DNA from: Qipengyuania soli
GTDB lineage: Bacteria; Pseudomonadota; Alphaproteobacteria; Sphingomonadales; Sphingomonadaceae
DNA: 64,000 nt
Direction: 5' to 3'
Assembly (NCBI RefSeq): GCF_015529805.1
Contig: NZ_CP064654.1
Location: 2,604,001 to 2,668,000, forward strand
Of the stretch, positions 16,845-25,993 are shown in pieces. The translations under genes were made by a program, and so were the position numbers. The notes under the pieces are model-generated. The model did no database searches, was not told the DNA's origin, and worked only from the letters and a program-made list of their open reading frames with translations. Each line of letters begins with the position of its first letter. The first letter of the stretch is position 1.

Positions 16845-18224
16845 CTAAAGCCTGTCGCAATTGCGACCGCGCTGCATCTCGCACTCGCGTTCCAGCATGG
16901 CACGGGCCTCAAGACCGATATCCTGTGCGCGCAACCAGTCAGGAGTTCCGTTTTCCAGACCGGCCTCCGCTGCCTGCGCACTGCGCAGGGCGAAGGCGTA
17001 TTGCCCGCTCATCACCTGTTGTTCCGCGCTGGCGAGCCGGGCGCGCGGCATGTCGCCCTTGGCCGCATAGACCACGCCGAGCTGGTACCATGCGAAGGGG
17101 TTGAGGCGATCGCGGCCGACTGCGGCGCGCAGAACTTTTTCAGCCTCGTCGTAATGTGAGCGGTCTTCGGTAGCGATGAGCGCATGGCCGAGGAGGCCGG
17201 CGATCAGCGGCTCGGCATTGGTCAGTTCGGTCGCCTTGCGCAGTGGCTCGATCGCCTCGGCGGGGCGCCCGGATTCGAGCAGGACCTGCCCCTTCAGTTC
17301 GAGGAAATAGGGATCCTGCGGATCGACCTTGAGCAACGCATCGGCCGCTTCAAGCGCGCGGTCCACGCGGGCGTTCTTGTGATAGGCATAGGCGCGGGCA
17401 TAGAGGGCGGGGATACTGCGATCGCTCTCGGGATAGTCGCGCAGCGTCTCGTTGGGCTTGGCGATATAGCCAGTGAGCTTGGCCTTGATCCGTTCAAAAC
17501 TGCGCTGGTTGCGCGCATTGGCGGGCTTGTCCCACGCGGGATCGGTCTCGTAGACCTGCTTCAGTGCCGAGATACGATCTCCCGACAGGGGGTGGGTGCG
17601 GTAGAAGCCGGCCTCGTCGCTCTGGCTGTAGCCATAGCGGAATTCTTGGTTGAGCAGCTTGCCGAAGAAGCTCAGCGATCCACGTCCGGAAATCCCTGCG
17701 CCGGACAGATACTTTGCCCCCGCCGCATCGGCCGAGGATTCCTGCGTCCGGCTGAAGGCGAGGAACTTGCCCAGTGCCGCCTGCTGCCCGGCGGCCATGA
17801 TGCCCATGGCGGCATCACCCGCCCCGGCCAGCGCCGCGCCGAGCCCGGCAAGCATCGACAGGATGGTGATCTTGGTCGCATTCGCCGCGCCTTCGCCATA
17901 GCGCAGGATGTGCCCACCGGTGATGTGGCCGATTTCGTGGGCGATGACGCCCTGCACTTCCTCGGCGCTGTCGGCTGCCTCGATCAGCCCGCTATGGATG
18001 TAAACGGTCTGTCCGCCGGCGACGAAGGCGTTGATCGATGGGTCGTTGAGCAACACCACTTCGACATTGCCGGGCTTGAGACCGGCGGCTTCCACCAGCG
18101 GATCGGAGATTTCCTTGAGGAAGTGTTCGGTCTCGGCGTCGCGCAAAACGCTCTGGGCCGCAACCGGTTGGGCGGCGAGAATGCCGAGGGCAAGGAATGC
18201 CAGCAGGCGCGAGAGGAAACGCAT
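16845..18224 (-). CDS. M48 metalloprotease with TPR domain (BepA/YfgC-like)
   Basis: A 459-residue periplasmic protease. Signal peptide MRFLSRLLAFLALGILAAQPVAAQ. The zinc motif HEIGH is at 96-100, with third ligand Glu162 in ESSAD. TPR-like helical repeats occupy about residues 255-440. The same architecture occurs in E. coli BepA, which degrades misassembled outer-membrane proteins such as LptD. Start 18224 is chosen for the signal peptide. It lies 10 bases after the alpha/beta hydrolase stop. Confidence 0.92.
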   Translation of the reverse strand: MRFLSRLLAFLALGILAAQPVAAQSVLRDAETEHFLKEISDPLVEAAGLKPGNVEVVLLNDPSINAFVAGGQTVYIHSGLIEAADSAEEVQGVIAHEIGHITGGHILRYGEGAANATKITILSMLAGLGAALAGAGDAAMGIMAAGQQAALGKFLAFSRTQESSADAAGAKYLSGAGISGRGSLSFFGKLLNQEFRYGYSQSDEAGFYRTHPLSGDRISALKQVYETDPAWDKPANARNQRSFERIKAKLTGYIAKPNETLRDYPESDRSIPALYARAYAYHKNARVDRALEAADALLKVDPQDPYFLELKGQVLLESGRPAEAIEPLRKATELTNAEPLIAGLLGHALIATEDRSHYDEAEKVLRAAVGRDRLNPFAWYQLGVVYAAKGDMPRARLASAEQQVMSGQYAFALRSAQAAEAGLENGTPDWLRAQDIGLEARAMLERECEMQRGRNCDRL

Positions 18225-18234
18225 TGCGCCCTTG

Positions 18235-19158
18235 CTAAGGCTTTCCGGCCTGAACCGGAACTGAAACTGCGGTGGCTTCGCGCGCAAACCTGGAAATCCG
18301 CGCAGCGACGTCGCGGCGGTCGCGCCATGGAGCGGCGAGCCAGATCAGCGGCGCATTGTGGTCCGCGTCTGGATAGAACAGCGTTTCGACCTTGGCCCCC
18401 TTGGCCTCGAGTGCGGCGGCAAGCGCACGCGTGTTGCGCGGTTTCACGAGGGTATCCTCTTCGCCATGGACCAGCAGCATCGGCGGCGCACCGGCCCTGG
18501 AGTGGTTTACCGGCTGGCTTTCGGCCCCGGCACCGACCGAACCGAAGCTGGCCTTGGTCGAATCGCTGTCGAAGGGGAAGAAGTCATAGGGTCCGGCAAG
18601 GCCGACGACCCCGCGAATGCTCGCTTCGGGCACGCCGCGTGCTGCCAGCCACTTGGGCTCGAGCGCAACCTGGACCACATTGTAAGCGCCGGCCGAATGG
18701 CCCGCCAGAACGATGCGGTCGGGATCGCCGCCCAGCCTTGCGGCATTGGCGCGGGTCCAGGCGATCGCGGCTGCCGTGTCCTCGAGCATCGCCGGATATC
18801 GTCCCGATTCGCCCAGGCGATAGGCGGCGAGCACAACCAGATAGCCTTCGGGCGCCATGGCCCGCGCGACGAAGCCGTAATCATCCGGATCGCCCCAGCG
18901 CCAGCTTCCGCCGTGGACGAACAGGAAGACCGGAATCGGTTCGCCGGCCTTGCCCTGGCGGTAGACGCGGACTTTCTGCTTCGCCGCATCGCCGTAGCGG
19001 GCCTTTTCGACCAGAACCACGTCGCGCTTGCCGCCGGCGATCCGGTCGACCGCGTCGAGCACGGCGGGCCCGTTGTTGCGGATGGCGAGCAAGAGCGCTC
19101 CACCGGCGAGGAGCAGCACCAGCACGATGCCGCCGAGTATCTTGATCATGCGCCTCAT
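18235..19158 (-). CDS. Alpha/beta hydrolase (BD-FAE/esterase-like)
   Basis: A 307-residue hydrolase anchored or exported by an N-terminal hydrophobic segment (ILGGIVLVLLLAGGALLLAI). The oxyanion-hole motif HGGSWRWGD and nucleophile elbow GHSAGAYN are intact; later DTLV and DADHNA supply the likely acid and base. This fits the carboxylesterase/feruloyl-esterase-like alpha/beta hydrolases. The start at 19158 overlaps the stop of the App1-like gene (ATGA); a second ATG nine bases on is possible. Confidence 0.87.
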   Translation of the reverse strand: MRRMIKILGGIVLVLLLAGGALLLAIRNNGPAVLDAVDRIAGGKRDVVLVEKARYGDAAKQKVRVYRQGKAGEPIPVFLFVHGGSWRWGDPDDYGFVARAMAPEGYLVVLAAYRLGESGRYPAMLEDTAAAIAWTRANAARLGGDPDRIVLAGHSAGAYNVVQVALEPKWLAARGVPEASIRGVVGLAGPYDFFPFDSDSTKASFGSVGAGAESQPVNHSRAGAPPMLLVHGEEDTLVKPRNTRALAAALEAKGAKVETLFYPDADHNAPLIWLAAPWRDRRDVAARISRFAREATAVSVPVQAGKP

Positions 19159-20258
19159 TTCTTTTGCGGGTCGGTGGTTTCTACTGTTTCGACGATGGCT
19201 CGCGCCTCCTCGTCGCCGAGGAGGCCGATCGAGGCAAGGAAATCGCGTCCGGTGGCGTAACTGTCGCCCAGCCAAAGCGGTATCTTGGCCGCTTCGATGG
19301 CCTTTTGCGCCGCGAGCTCCTCGGGGCTCATGGCTTCTCCCACCTTGCGAATGAAGATCGCCCGGATCCTGCCGGGGTGGTCTGTGGCGATCGCCGAGAA
19401 TGCCGTGAGGTCGCCCTGGCTGTCATCGCCGATGAGGGCGAACTTGAGCTCCGGATAGGTGGCGAGAATTGCCTCGATTGCGACCAGCTTGTGCGCCCCA
19501 TGGCTGGCCGAACCGAAGGTGTCGCGGTTGAGGCCCCAGTCGCGCAACATGATCGGGCCCAGCGGCAGTCCGCGTCCGCGAATGTAGGTGACCAGATAGG
19601 AGAACAGGTTCCACGGACTGGACGAGACATAGAAGAACGGTCGGTTGGTTGCCGGCTGGCTTTCGCCGGCATGCCCGTCACCCGCCGGCAAAATGGCCCC
19701 GCCTCCCAAGGCATTGTAGAATATGTCGGCACCTGGAACGAGGATGCGTTCCTCGGGCATTTCGAGCAGCACGCGGCGCCAATTGCGCATGACCGCCCCA
19801 AAATCGCCGGTGATTCCGGTTTCGACAATCGTGTCGTCAATGTCGGAAATGACGGCGAGACCCGTTGCAGTGCCCGGAGCGAGCACGTGCCCATCGATGC
19901 AGTGCGCCCCCGTCCCGTTGGTCCAGTGGAAGACGACCGTCTCCCATTGCGTTTGCTCGGCCAGGGCCCACTCCGGATCGAGCCGGATGTCGAAGTGGAC
20001 GTAGCCCTCCTTGTCGGTCAGGCCCTGGTGGCGATGACTGGTACCGCCGGGGCGCGCGATTTCGAGCTCGACGGGGAGGTCGGGGACCTCGTGACTGACG
20101 AACTGCGCCAGCATGGTGCGCACTGCGCGCCAGCGGCCGCCCTTCTCGAACCGGTCTACTCGCGAGCGCAGGGCCCGGGCAGTGATGTGGAGCCGCTCGC
20201 GATTGCGGTATCCGAAATAAGGCTGGATGCGGACCGGAGCGGTGGGGAAAAACGGCAT
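19155..20258 (-). CDS. App1-like phosphatidate phosphatase (DUF2183)
   Basis: A 367-residue protein of the App1 catalytic family, HAD-type enzymes that convert phosphatidate to diacylglycerol. The HAD nucleophile motif DIDDTI is near residue 145, YVSSSPWNLF follows, and GDDSQGD supplies the later acidic residues. An N-terminal beta-rich domain (residues 10-130) precedes it, starting RIQPYFGYRNRERL. The ATG at 20258 sits at the base of a 13-bp hairpin; a TTG at 20276 in the hairpin loop is an alternative start. Confidence 0.83.
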   Translation of the reverse strand: MPFFPTAPVRIQPYFGYRNRERLHITARALRSRVDRFEKGGRWRAVRTMLAQFVSHEVPDLPVELEIARPGGTSHRHQGLTDKEGYVHFDIRLDPEWALAEQTQWETVVFHWTNGTGAHCIDGHVLAPGTATGLAVISDIDDTIVETGITGDFGAVMRNWRRVLLEMPEERILVPGADIFYNALGGGAILPAGDGHAGESQPATNRPFFYVSSSPWNLFSYLVTYIRGRGLPLGPIMLRDWGLNRDTFGSASHGAHKLVAIEAILATYPELKFALIGDDSQGDLTAFSAIATDHPGRIRAIFIRKVGEAMSPEELAAQKAIEAAKIPLWLGDSYATGRDFLASIGLLGDEEARAIVETVETTDPQKK

Positions 20259-20292
20259 CGCCCGGGCGCTACCCAATGGAGCGCCCGGGCGA
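20258..20292 (-). terminator. 13-bp perfect hairpin over the app1-like start codon
   Basis: TCGCCCGGGCGCT and its exact reverse complement flank a 9-base loop. It lies between the acidic PAS-like gene and the App1-like gene. On the minus strand a run of five T follows, but five bases after the stem and inside the App1 coding sequence. It may be an intrinsic terminator or attenuator, or may block translation of the downstream gene. Confidence 0.6.
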
Positions 20293-20319
20293 CAAGGAAT
20301 TTCTCGGTGTAGAAGGGGT

Positions 20320-22401
20320 TTAGCCCAGCAGCTTGCGCGCGGCGCGTTCGACCAGCGGGACGTCCTCTGGCACTTCGCCCAGCACCACCAGTTCGCCCTC
20401 GGGCGTGCGACGGACCATGACAAGCGCGAACTCGGGCCCGCCCTGGGGCAGCGCGTCGAAATCGACCGGATCGATCTTGCGCAGCTTTTTCGCCAGGGTC
20501 GAGCGTACGCCGTCGGTATCTTCGACGGGCTTGCCCTGCTCTTCCTTGCGCGCGCGGCGCTCGGCATTGACGACGCCCTTGAGGCCGCCCTCTGCTTCGT
20601 GAAGGAAGCCGGCGAGAGCGCCACGTTCCACTCCGATGCGATGTGCGTGCATCAGCACGGCGGCATATTCGGTGAGGCGGGTCTTGTCGTATTCCGCGCC
20701 GAACACGAGCTTGACGACCGGGGTCATCGGCGCGCGATCCTGAACGGTCAGGCCGTTGTCGGATAGCAGTTCGTCGAAACCTTCGGGGTCTGCCTCGGTC
20801 TCGAGGCTGAAGTCGTAGGCAAGGCCGACTGCGGCGTAGAGCGCCTTGCGGCTGCGGTCCTCGGTGTTCTGAGCCGCTTGGGCCAGTTCGCGCGCAGCAG
20901 CGAGGCAGTCGTAGAGGCCCTCCGGCGATTCCTCCGGCACCACGACCGGCTCGTCATCCTGGATTTCCTCGGAGACTTCCGCATCGACTGTAGCGACCGG
21001 TTCGGCAATTTCCTCGACGCTGTCTTCGACGACTTCCTCGAGTTCGAAAATCTCGTCTTCGCTGTCGTCGTCTTCGGCGATTGCCTCGAACCCGAGTTCG
21101 TAGGCGTCGTCCTCGTCTTCGCCATCGGCATCGAAGCCGGAGGTTTCGACGGAAATTTCATCGCTGAGCTCGAATGCCTCGCTTTCGACCACTTCGGATG
21201 CGGCGAAGTCTTCGTCGATCTCGTCCGCGACCTCATACGGATCGGGCAAAGAGAATGTAATGGTCGGCGGTTCCGGAACGAACTCCTGCGGAGTGGCCGG
21301 ACCATCGTCCATGGCGGACAGGTCAACGGCTTTCTTGGTCCGTTCGCCGCGGCTCACCAGCGAAGTGAGGCTGCTCGATACGTCTTCGTCCGCCAGCGGA
21401 TCGACCACGTCGTCGACGTCCTCGTTCTCGAGGTCTTCCTCGTCGTCCCAATCGGGCAGGCCGTAGTCGGCAGCAGTCTTCAGGCCGCCGTCGAAATCAT
21501 CTTCGCCCTCGTCCGAGAGCTCGTATCCCTCGTCGTCGCGCAGGCTGCCAATCGGATTGCCAAGCGCATCGACGCCGCGGTGCGGTTTGATCGCTGCGTC
21601 GGAAACTTCCTCGGCCGCGCCGAAAGCCGGTTCGGGCAGTGCGGAAAGCGAAGCGTCTGCGGCTCCGGCGATGCTGCCTAGCTCGAGCACGTCGGCATCG
21701 TCCTCTTCGCTCTCGGCTTCGTCATCGTCCCAGCCATCGGCATCGACGGCGGTCAGGGTTTCGGCAGTCTCGATGTGGTGCTCTTCGTCGGCAAGGTCGT
21801 CGTCGAAGTCGCCCAGGGCCTGGCCGATCTGCAGCAGCAGTTCGTCGGCGGTCTGCTGGTCGGCCATCTCCTTCCAGTTGATCACGCCGTAGATGTAGTC
21901 GATCGTCTCGTTGTCGCTCGAATAGGGCAGCAGGATGCCGCGATAGAGCACGGTCACACCGCGTTCGTTCACGAATTCCGCTTCAAAGCCGATCGCCGCT
22001 TGGTTGGCGAGGATCTGCATGTAATGGTCGGTGATGCGGCTGAGGACCGAACGGCTCGGCACGTCGGACAGCTTGCCCATGGCACCGGCTTCGCCGCATT
22101 CCTCGACGAGCTCGGAGCCGACGAACAGGACATCGGGATCCTCGATACCGTCGACCATGCCGAGGAGGACGGAATAAGGACCGAAATCATCGAGCTTCTC
22201 CGGCTCGAGATCATCGATATTGGGGTAGTTCAGGTCGCCGAGCAGGCTTGCCCAATGATTATAGGCGCGCACCTGCATGCGCCGCTCGTCCTGCCCCACG
22301 GGCGAGGGCGGCGGATCGAGATCGGCATCCCCCTCATCGACGTAATCGTCGAAGAGTTCTTCTTCGTCATGCGTGCCGAAATAGCCGCCAAGCCTGTCCA
22401 T
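20320..22401 (-). CDS. Long acidic PAS-like protein, unknown function
   Basis: A 693-residue protein. Residues 45-180 resemble the PAS_5 domain of alphaproteobacteria (RAYNHWASLLGD, LPYSSDNETIDYIYGVINW). Residues about 190-490 are extremely rich in Asp and Glu, low complexity and probably disordered. The last ~180 residues form a helical domain containing GLYDCLAAARELAQAA and LTEYAAVLMHAHRIG, ending KLLG. No enzymatic motif is seen. The acidic centre could be a flexible linker or a binding surface for basic partners. It ends at the hairpin before the App1-like gene. Confidence 0.8.
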   Translation of the reverse strand: MDRLGGYFGTHDEEELFDDYVDEGDADLDPPPSPVGQDERRMQVRAYNHWASLLGDLNYPNIDDLEPEKLDDFGPYSVLLGMVDGIEDPDVLFVGSELVEECGEAGAMGKLSDVPSRSVLSRITDHYMQILANQAAIGFEAEFVNERGVTVLYRGILLPYSSDNETIDYIYGVINWKEMADQQTADELLLQIGQALGDFDDDLADEEHHIETAETLTAVDADGWDDDEAESEEDDADVLELGSIAGAADASLSALPEPAFGAAEEVSDAAIKPHRGVDALGNPIGSLRDDEGYELSDEGEDDFDGGLKTAADYGLPDWDDEEDLENEDVDDVVDPLADEDVSSSLTSLVSRGERTKKAVDLSAMDDGPATPQEFVPEPPTITFSLPDPYEVADEIDEDFAASEVVESEAFELSDEISVETSGFDADGEDEDDAYELGFEAIAEDDDSEDEIFELEEVVEDSVEEIAEPVATVDAEVSEEIQDDEPVVVPEESPEGLYDCLAAARELAQAAQNTEDRSRKALYAAVGLAYDFSLETEADPEGFDELLSDNGLTVQDRAPMTPVVKLVFGAEYDKTRLTEYAAVLMHAHRIGVERGALAGFLHEAEGGLKGVVNAERRARKEEQGKPVEDTDGVRSTLAKKLRKIDPVDFDALPQGGPEFALVMVRRTPEGELVVLGEVPEDVPLVERAARKLLG

Positions 22402-22516
22402 TGGATTCCACTGCCCCCGAAAGAGTTGTGCTCATTCGGAAGAGGGTATGACCCCTGCGTGGTAAACATTGGGTTAAATACGTTTGCCAACTCTGCCCGG
22501 CGGCAGGGTCGGCGCA

Positions 22517-22966
22517 TCAGAGCATGTAGCGCATGCGGATGGTAAGTGCCTGGTCCTGGCCACCGATATCGATGGCAGCATCGGAAAACTTCGGCGGGCC
22601 CATGCGCACTGCCGCATCGCGTGAGAAGCCGAAGCCTTCCTTGGGCATCATGCCCAGTGCCCGGTCGGCCTTGCCGTTGGAGTTTTCGTCATGGAGGAGA
22701 GCAATGGCGTATCGGCCCGGCTTTACGTCGGTGAAGGTGAAGCTCACGCTACCCTCGTGCGCCTGGGCCGTCGCGCCATAGGCACCGGGCACACCGCGAC
22801 ACTTCGGGAAACTCTTCATATCGGTGGTCATGCAGGCGCGAACGATGCCCTTGGCGTTGCGCACCTCGGTAACCTTGACGGTAATCGTTGCCCCGCCGGC
22901 GGGCGTTGTTGCACCACCGAGCATGGCGGCCAGGGGCAGGGCCAGTAAGGCGGCGAAGCGGCTCAT
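22517..22966 (-). CDS. DUF2141 exported protein
   Basis: A 149-residue exported protein. Signal peptide MSRFAALLALPLAAMLGGATTPAGGA, then the DUF2141 fold: VKVTEVRNAKGIVRACM, PGRYAIALLHDENSNGKAD with an EF-hand-like Asp/Asn loop, and FSRDA. Its function is unknown. Its ATG overlaps the stop of the sterol-desaturase family gene (ATGA), and DUF2141 next to such a hydroxylase suggests a linked membrane-lipid or carotenoid role. A second DUF2141 protein is encoded at 26877-27374. Confidence 0.85.
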   Translation of the reverse strand: MSRFAALLALPLAAMLGGATTPAGGATITVKVTEVRNAKGIVRACMTTDMKSFPKCRGVPGAYGATAQAHEGSVSFTFTDVKPGRYAIALLHDENSNGKADRALGMMPKEGFGFSRDAAVRMGPPKFSDAAIDIGGQDQALTIRMRYML

Positions 22967-23679
22967 ATGTTCGCGCTCAGTCCGTGGTCGGTGCCACAGA
23001 GCCGGTCCCAGAAACGGAAATAGAGGCCGTAATTGCATCGATACTCTTCATGGTGACGCTGGTGATGGCTGGCCGTTATCAACCATTCTCCCAACCGCGA
23101 ATGAACGAGCCGGCGGGGAAACATCTCCCAGCCCATGTGGTTGGTGACGCCCATCACCGTCATGACCAGAAGCACGAGTCCGAGCATGGCGACATGGATG
23201 GGTACGAGGAAAACGAGCGCCGGGATTACCACCGCCCCTGTAATCGCTTCCCACGGATGGAAGCTCATCGCGGCCCAGGCCGTCGGCGGGCGGCTGGCAT
23301 GGTGGACGGCATGGGCAATGCGGAACAGGCGCGGCCGATGCATCCAGCGATGGGTCCAGTAGAACCAGGTGTCGTGCGCGAAAAGAAAGATGAGCGGCGC
23401 CAGCGGCAGGTACCAAACGGGGTAGTCGGTCCAACCGGTGTATATCCGGGTCCAGCCATGCTCCTGCCAGCCCCAGGCGACGACGCCCGCGGGGATGCCG
23501 TAAATGGCCGCCGAGGCGAACGACCAGCCGATCTCGCGCCGGATCTGCGGGCCGAGCTTCGTGTGATAGCCGGGGCGGACATGCCGCGTTAGCAGGGCGA
23601 AGCCGCCGCTGGTCGCCAGGTAACGCACCGCGACGATGGCGGTCATGGCGAGTGCTGAAAAGGCGATCCCGGTCCACAT
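22963..23679 (-). CDS. Sterol desaturase/fatty acid hydroxylase family protein
   Basis: A 238-residue integral membrane diiron oxygenase. The histidine clusters of the family are intact: HDTWFYWTHRWMH, HAVHH, NHMGWE and ASHHQRHHEEY. Three or four hydrophobic segments surround them. Likely substrates are lipids, hopanoid/sterol-like molecules or carotenoids; CrtZ-type carotenoid hydroxylase is shorter and not a clear match. It starts MWTGIAFSALA at 23679, with nothing else upstream on this strand for 49 bases. Confidence 0.85.
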   Translation of the reverse strand: MWTGIAFSALAMTAIVAVRYLATSGGFALLTRHVRPGYHTKLGPQIRREIGWSFASAAIYGIPAGVVAWGWQEHGWTRIYTGWTDYPVWYLPLAPLIFLFAHDTWFYWTHRWMHRPRLFRIAHAVHHASRPPTAWAAMSFHPWEAITGAVVIPALVFLVPIHVAMLGLVLLVMTVMGVTNHMGWEMFPRRLVHSRLGEWLITASHHQRHHEEYRCNYGLYFRFWDRLCGTDHGLSANI

Positions 23680-23728
23680 GCTTGCGCCACCCTATGCCCG
23701 AGGCGTGCAAATGCGAACAGGGGCGTTG

Positions 23729-24211
23729 CTATTCGGCGGTGCCCCAGGGCGCACAGTGTGGATCGATGGCAACGGTCATCCGGCGCAGCGCCGCGCGGGC
23801 GAGACGTTCGACCTCGACCTTGCGGCGTGCAGCGGCAAGCGGGTGCAGTGGTGCGGGGCGCAGGATCTCGCCGTCATACCCGTCGGCCACAATGATGCCG
23901 CAGCAACCAGGGCGATAGTCGGGCCCCTCCAGCGGAGAACGATCGAGCCCCGGCGGCAGACCCCAGTAGAAGCGGTCGCAAAAGTCGAGATAGTCGGGCC
24001 ACTTGCCATCGCCCAGCAGGTCTCCTCGCTGGACCTTGATCTCTACGATGATGATCCGACCCTTGGGGTCGACGCCCATGAGATCGGCGCGGCGGCCGTT
24101 GCGCAGGGGCATTTCGGGAATGCACCAGATGTCGTTGCGGGCGAACAGCCGTGCAATGCCACGCGACACGCTTGCCGCTGTTTCCGCCTGTGCCAATGCC
24201 GAATCCGTCAT
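23729..24211 (-). CDS. mmcB: MmcB-family DNA repair protein
   Basis: A 160-residue protein of the MmcB (DUF1052) family, first linked to mitomycin C response in Caulobacter. A PD-(D/E)xK-nuclease-like core is visible: RRADLMGVD then GRIIIVEIKVQRGD (the VEIK is the expected E-x-K), followed by DFCDRFYWGLP. A GAAC-N7-GAAC LexA box lies 13 bases upstream of the start, matching damage-inducible control. Confidence 0.92.
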   Translation of the reverse strand: MTDSALAQAETAASVSRGIARLFARNDIWCIPEMPLRNGRRADLMGVDPKGRIIIVEIKVQRGDLLGDGKWPDYLDFCDRFYWGLPPGLDRSPLEGPDYRPGCCGIIVADGYDGEILRPAPLHPLAAARRKVEVERLARAALRRMTVAIDPHCAPWGTAE

Positions 24212-24223
24212 CCGGCGAAACTG

Positions 24224-24238
24224 GAACAGATGGCGAAC
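24224..24238 (-). promoter_or_regulatory. LexA (SOS) box upstream of mmcB
   Basis: GTTCGCCATCTGTTC on the minus strand is an exact match to the alphaproteobacterial SOS box GTTC-N7-GTTC. It ends 13 bases before the mmcB ATG, where bound LexA would block transcription. Another GAAC (24256-24259) lies 21 bases, about two helical turns, further upstream. Confidence 0.85.
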
Positions 24239-24271
24239 GACGTCAACCGTCGATCGAACGCGAAAGTTGGC

Positions 24272-24670
24272 TCAGTCGGTCTCGACGATGCTCAGGATAG
24301 CAGCGCGCGCGTGGTGGAATTCGCGCCACAGCGTCAGGGCGGCGGCGGTCGTGTCCTTGCCCTGCGCCGTGATCGCCAGGAGGGCGCGCAGGCCAGGCTG
24401 CATCACGGCGGAGAGATCGTCGATCCCGCGGGCGACCGCCTCGAAGGTGTAGCCGCCGGTTTCGGCAGCGCGCAAAGGCAGGGCGAGCACTTCGTCGCTC
24501 GGTTCCTCGCGACCCAACTGGGCAAGGTGGCCGACTGCGGCGGCGGCCTCGTGCACCGCTTCCCACTGGTTCGCCAATGTCGCCACATCCCCCAACAGGC
24601 GGGGCGACGCGGCAACCGGCGGCAACATGGTGGCCTGGCTCAGGTCGAATTCGTGGGACATCGCGCTCAT
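24272..24670 (-). CDS. Small helical protein of unknown function
   Basis: A 132-residue, mostly helical, soluble protein with no cysteine. It begins MSAMSHEFDLSQATMLPP and contains GDVATLANQWEAVHEAAAAV and LTLWREFHHARAAIL. It starts at 24670 or at a second ATG nine bases later. I recognise no family. It lies 60 bases upstream of mmcB on the same strand, but the SOS box between them makes a separate mmcB promoter likely. Confidence 0.6.
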   Translation of the reverse strand: MSAMSHEFDLSQATMLPPVAASPRLLGDVATLANQWEAVHEAAAAVGHLAQLGREEPSDEVLALPLRAAETGGYTFEAVARGIDDLSAVMQPGLRALLAITAQGKDTTAAALTLWREFHHARAAILSIVETD

Positions 24671-24807
24671 GCATGCGATGATTAACCCGGCATGCTTGCC
24701 AAATGGCTAACGCGTGAAGCCATGGCCCGCTCGCGATTTGCACTGGCGAGCCACCCCGCCCTTTGCTAAGCGCCCCGCTCGCCGAAAGGCTGCCCTCGCG
24801 GCTCCAG

Positions 24808-24884
<77 letters not shown>

Positions 24885-24952
24885 CGCGGTTGGCACTGCC
24901 AGAGAAATTCCTAGATAAGCCGGCACTGCACGGGCTAAGGCTTGGGCCGACC

Positions 24953-25993
24953 ATGGACCGCACGATTTACCGTTTCGACCAGCTCCAGATGAACGCCTTC
25001 GGCGGCGAGGGCGAGCGCATGCCTGCGCGTGCCGCGGGAAGGGCAAGGGTTGTGCGGCCGCGGATCGGGGTCATCTACAATCCCCGCAGCCACCGCAACC
25101 GCGGGCAGGACCTTGATTGCACGCAGGGTGCGGACATTACCGTTGCCCAGCCCAAGCAGCGCGAGGACATAGCGACCGCGCTTGCCGAATTCGCCGAGCG
25201 TGGCATCGATTATCTCATCATCAACGGCGGCGACGGAACGGTGCGCGATGTGCTCACCATGGGCCAGGGCGTCTTCGGGGCGAACTGGCCGGCGCTCGCC
25301 ATCTTACCCAAGGGCAAGACCAATGCGCTGAACGTGGACCTTGGCGCACCCGCGGGATGGAATCTTGCCGATGCCATCGCAGCCTATGGCGATGGCAAGC
25401 GCATCGTTCGCCGCCCGCTCGAGGTGGTTCGCGAGGGTGCTGGCGAGCCGCCGATGATCGGCTTCATCTTCGGCGCCGGCGGTTTCACGCTGGGCGTAGA
25501 GACGGGGCAGGATGCGCACAAGCTCGGCTTCTTCAATAGCCTCGCGGTGGGCGTGTCGGGCGCATGGGGCCTCGCGCAGGCGCTGTTCGGCAGTGACGAG
25601 AACAAGTGGCGTCGCGGGACCGGAATGGTGCTCGAATACCTGCCTTCGCGCGAACCGGTGCCGCGCTCGCGGCATGGCAATCAGCAGCGCAGGGCGTTCC
25701 TGCTGTCGTCGACCCTGCGCAAGATGCCTGGCGGCATCCAGCTTTTCGGGCCCGAGCGTGACGGGCTGAAACTGTGCCTGCTCGACAAGCCGCTGCGCCG
25801 GATCATCGTGTCCGCACCTGCTATCCTCTTCGGCTGGCGACCGGCCTGGCTGGGCGAAGCAGGCTTCCACCAGCTGGACGCGGAAGCGTTCTCGGTCGAC
25901 ATCGACGAGGCGGTAATCCTTGATGGCGAGGCTTTCCCGCCGGGCCGCTACATCATCGGGCAAGGTCCGGAACTGACCTTCGTCACCCCGTGA
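24953..25993 (+). CDS. Diacylglycerol kinase catalytic-domain protein
   Basis: A 346-residue lipid kinase of the DAGK_cat superfamily, which uses ATP to phosphorylate diacylglycerol or related lipids. IGVIYNPRS is at residues 38-46, the nucleotide loop GGDGT at 92-96 and [13 protein letters not shown] further on. A C-terminal beta domain holds [10 protein letters not shown]. The first ~30 residues are an extra N-terminal segment. Start 24953 is the first ATG after the tRNA. Its stop overlaps the GTG of the following gene (GTGA), so the pair is coupled. Confidence 0.88.
   Translation: MDRTIYRFDQLQMNAFGGEGERMPARAAGRARVVRPRIGVIYNPRSHRNRGQDLDCTQGADITVAQPKQREDIATALAEFAERGIDYLIINGGDGTVRDVLTMGQGVFGANWPALAILPKGKTNALNVDLGAPAGWNLADAIAAYGDGKRIVRRPLEVVREGAGEPPMIGFIFGAGGFTLGVETGQDAHKLGFFNSLAVGVSGAWGLAQALFGSDENKWRRGTGMVLEYLPSREPVPRSRHGNQQRRAFLLSSTLRKMPGGIQLFGPERDGLKLCLLDKPLRRIIVSAPAILFGWRPAWLGEAGFHQLDAEAFSVDIDEAVILDGEAFPPGRYIIGQGPELTFVTP

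Noticed and set aside
17184-19145. 653-codon plus-strand frame over the M48 protease and hydrolase genes
   Set aside because: Both minus-strand genes have signal peptides and catalytic motifs; the plus frame has none and ends in Arg-rich text.
20878-21681. Plus-strand frame across the acidic protein gene
   Set aside because: It is the mirror of Asp/Glu codons (Val/Phe-rich). The minus protein has PAS-like and helical domains.
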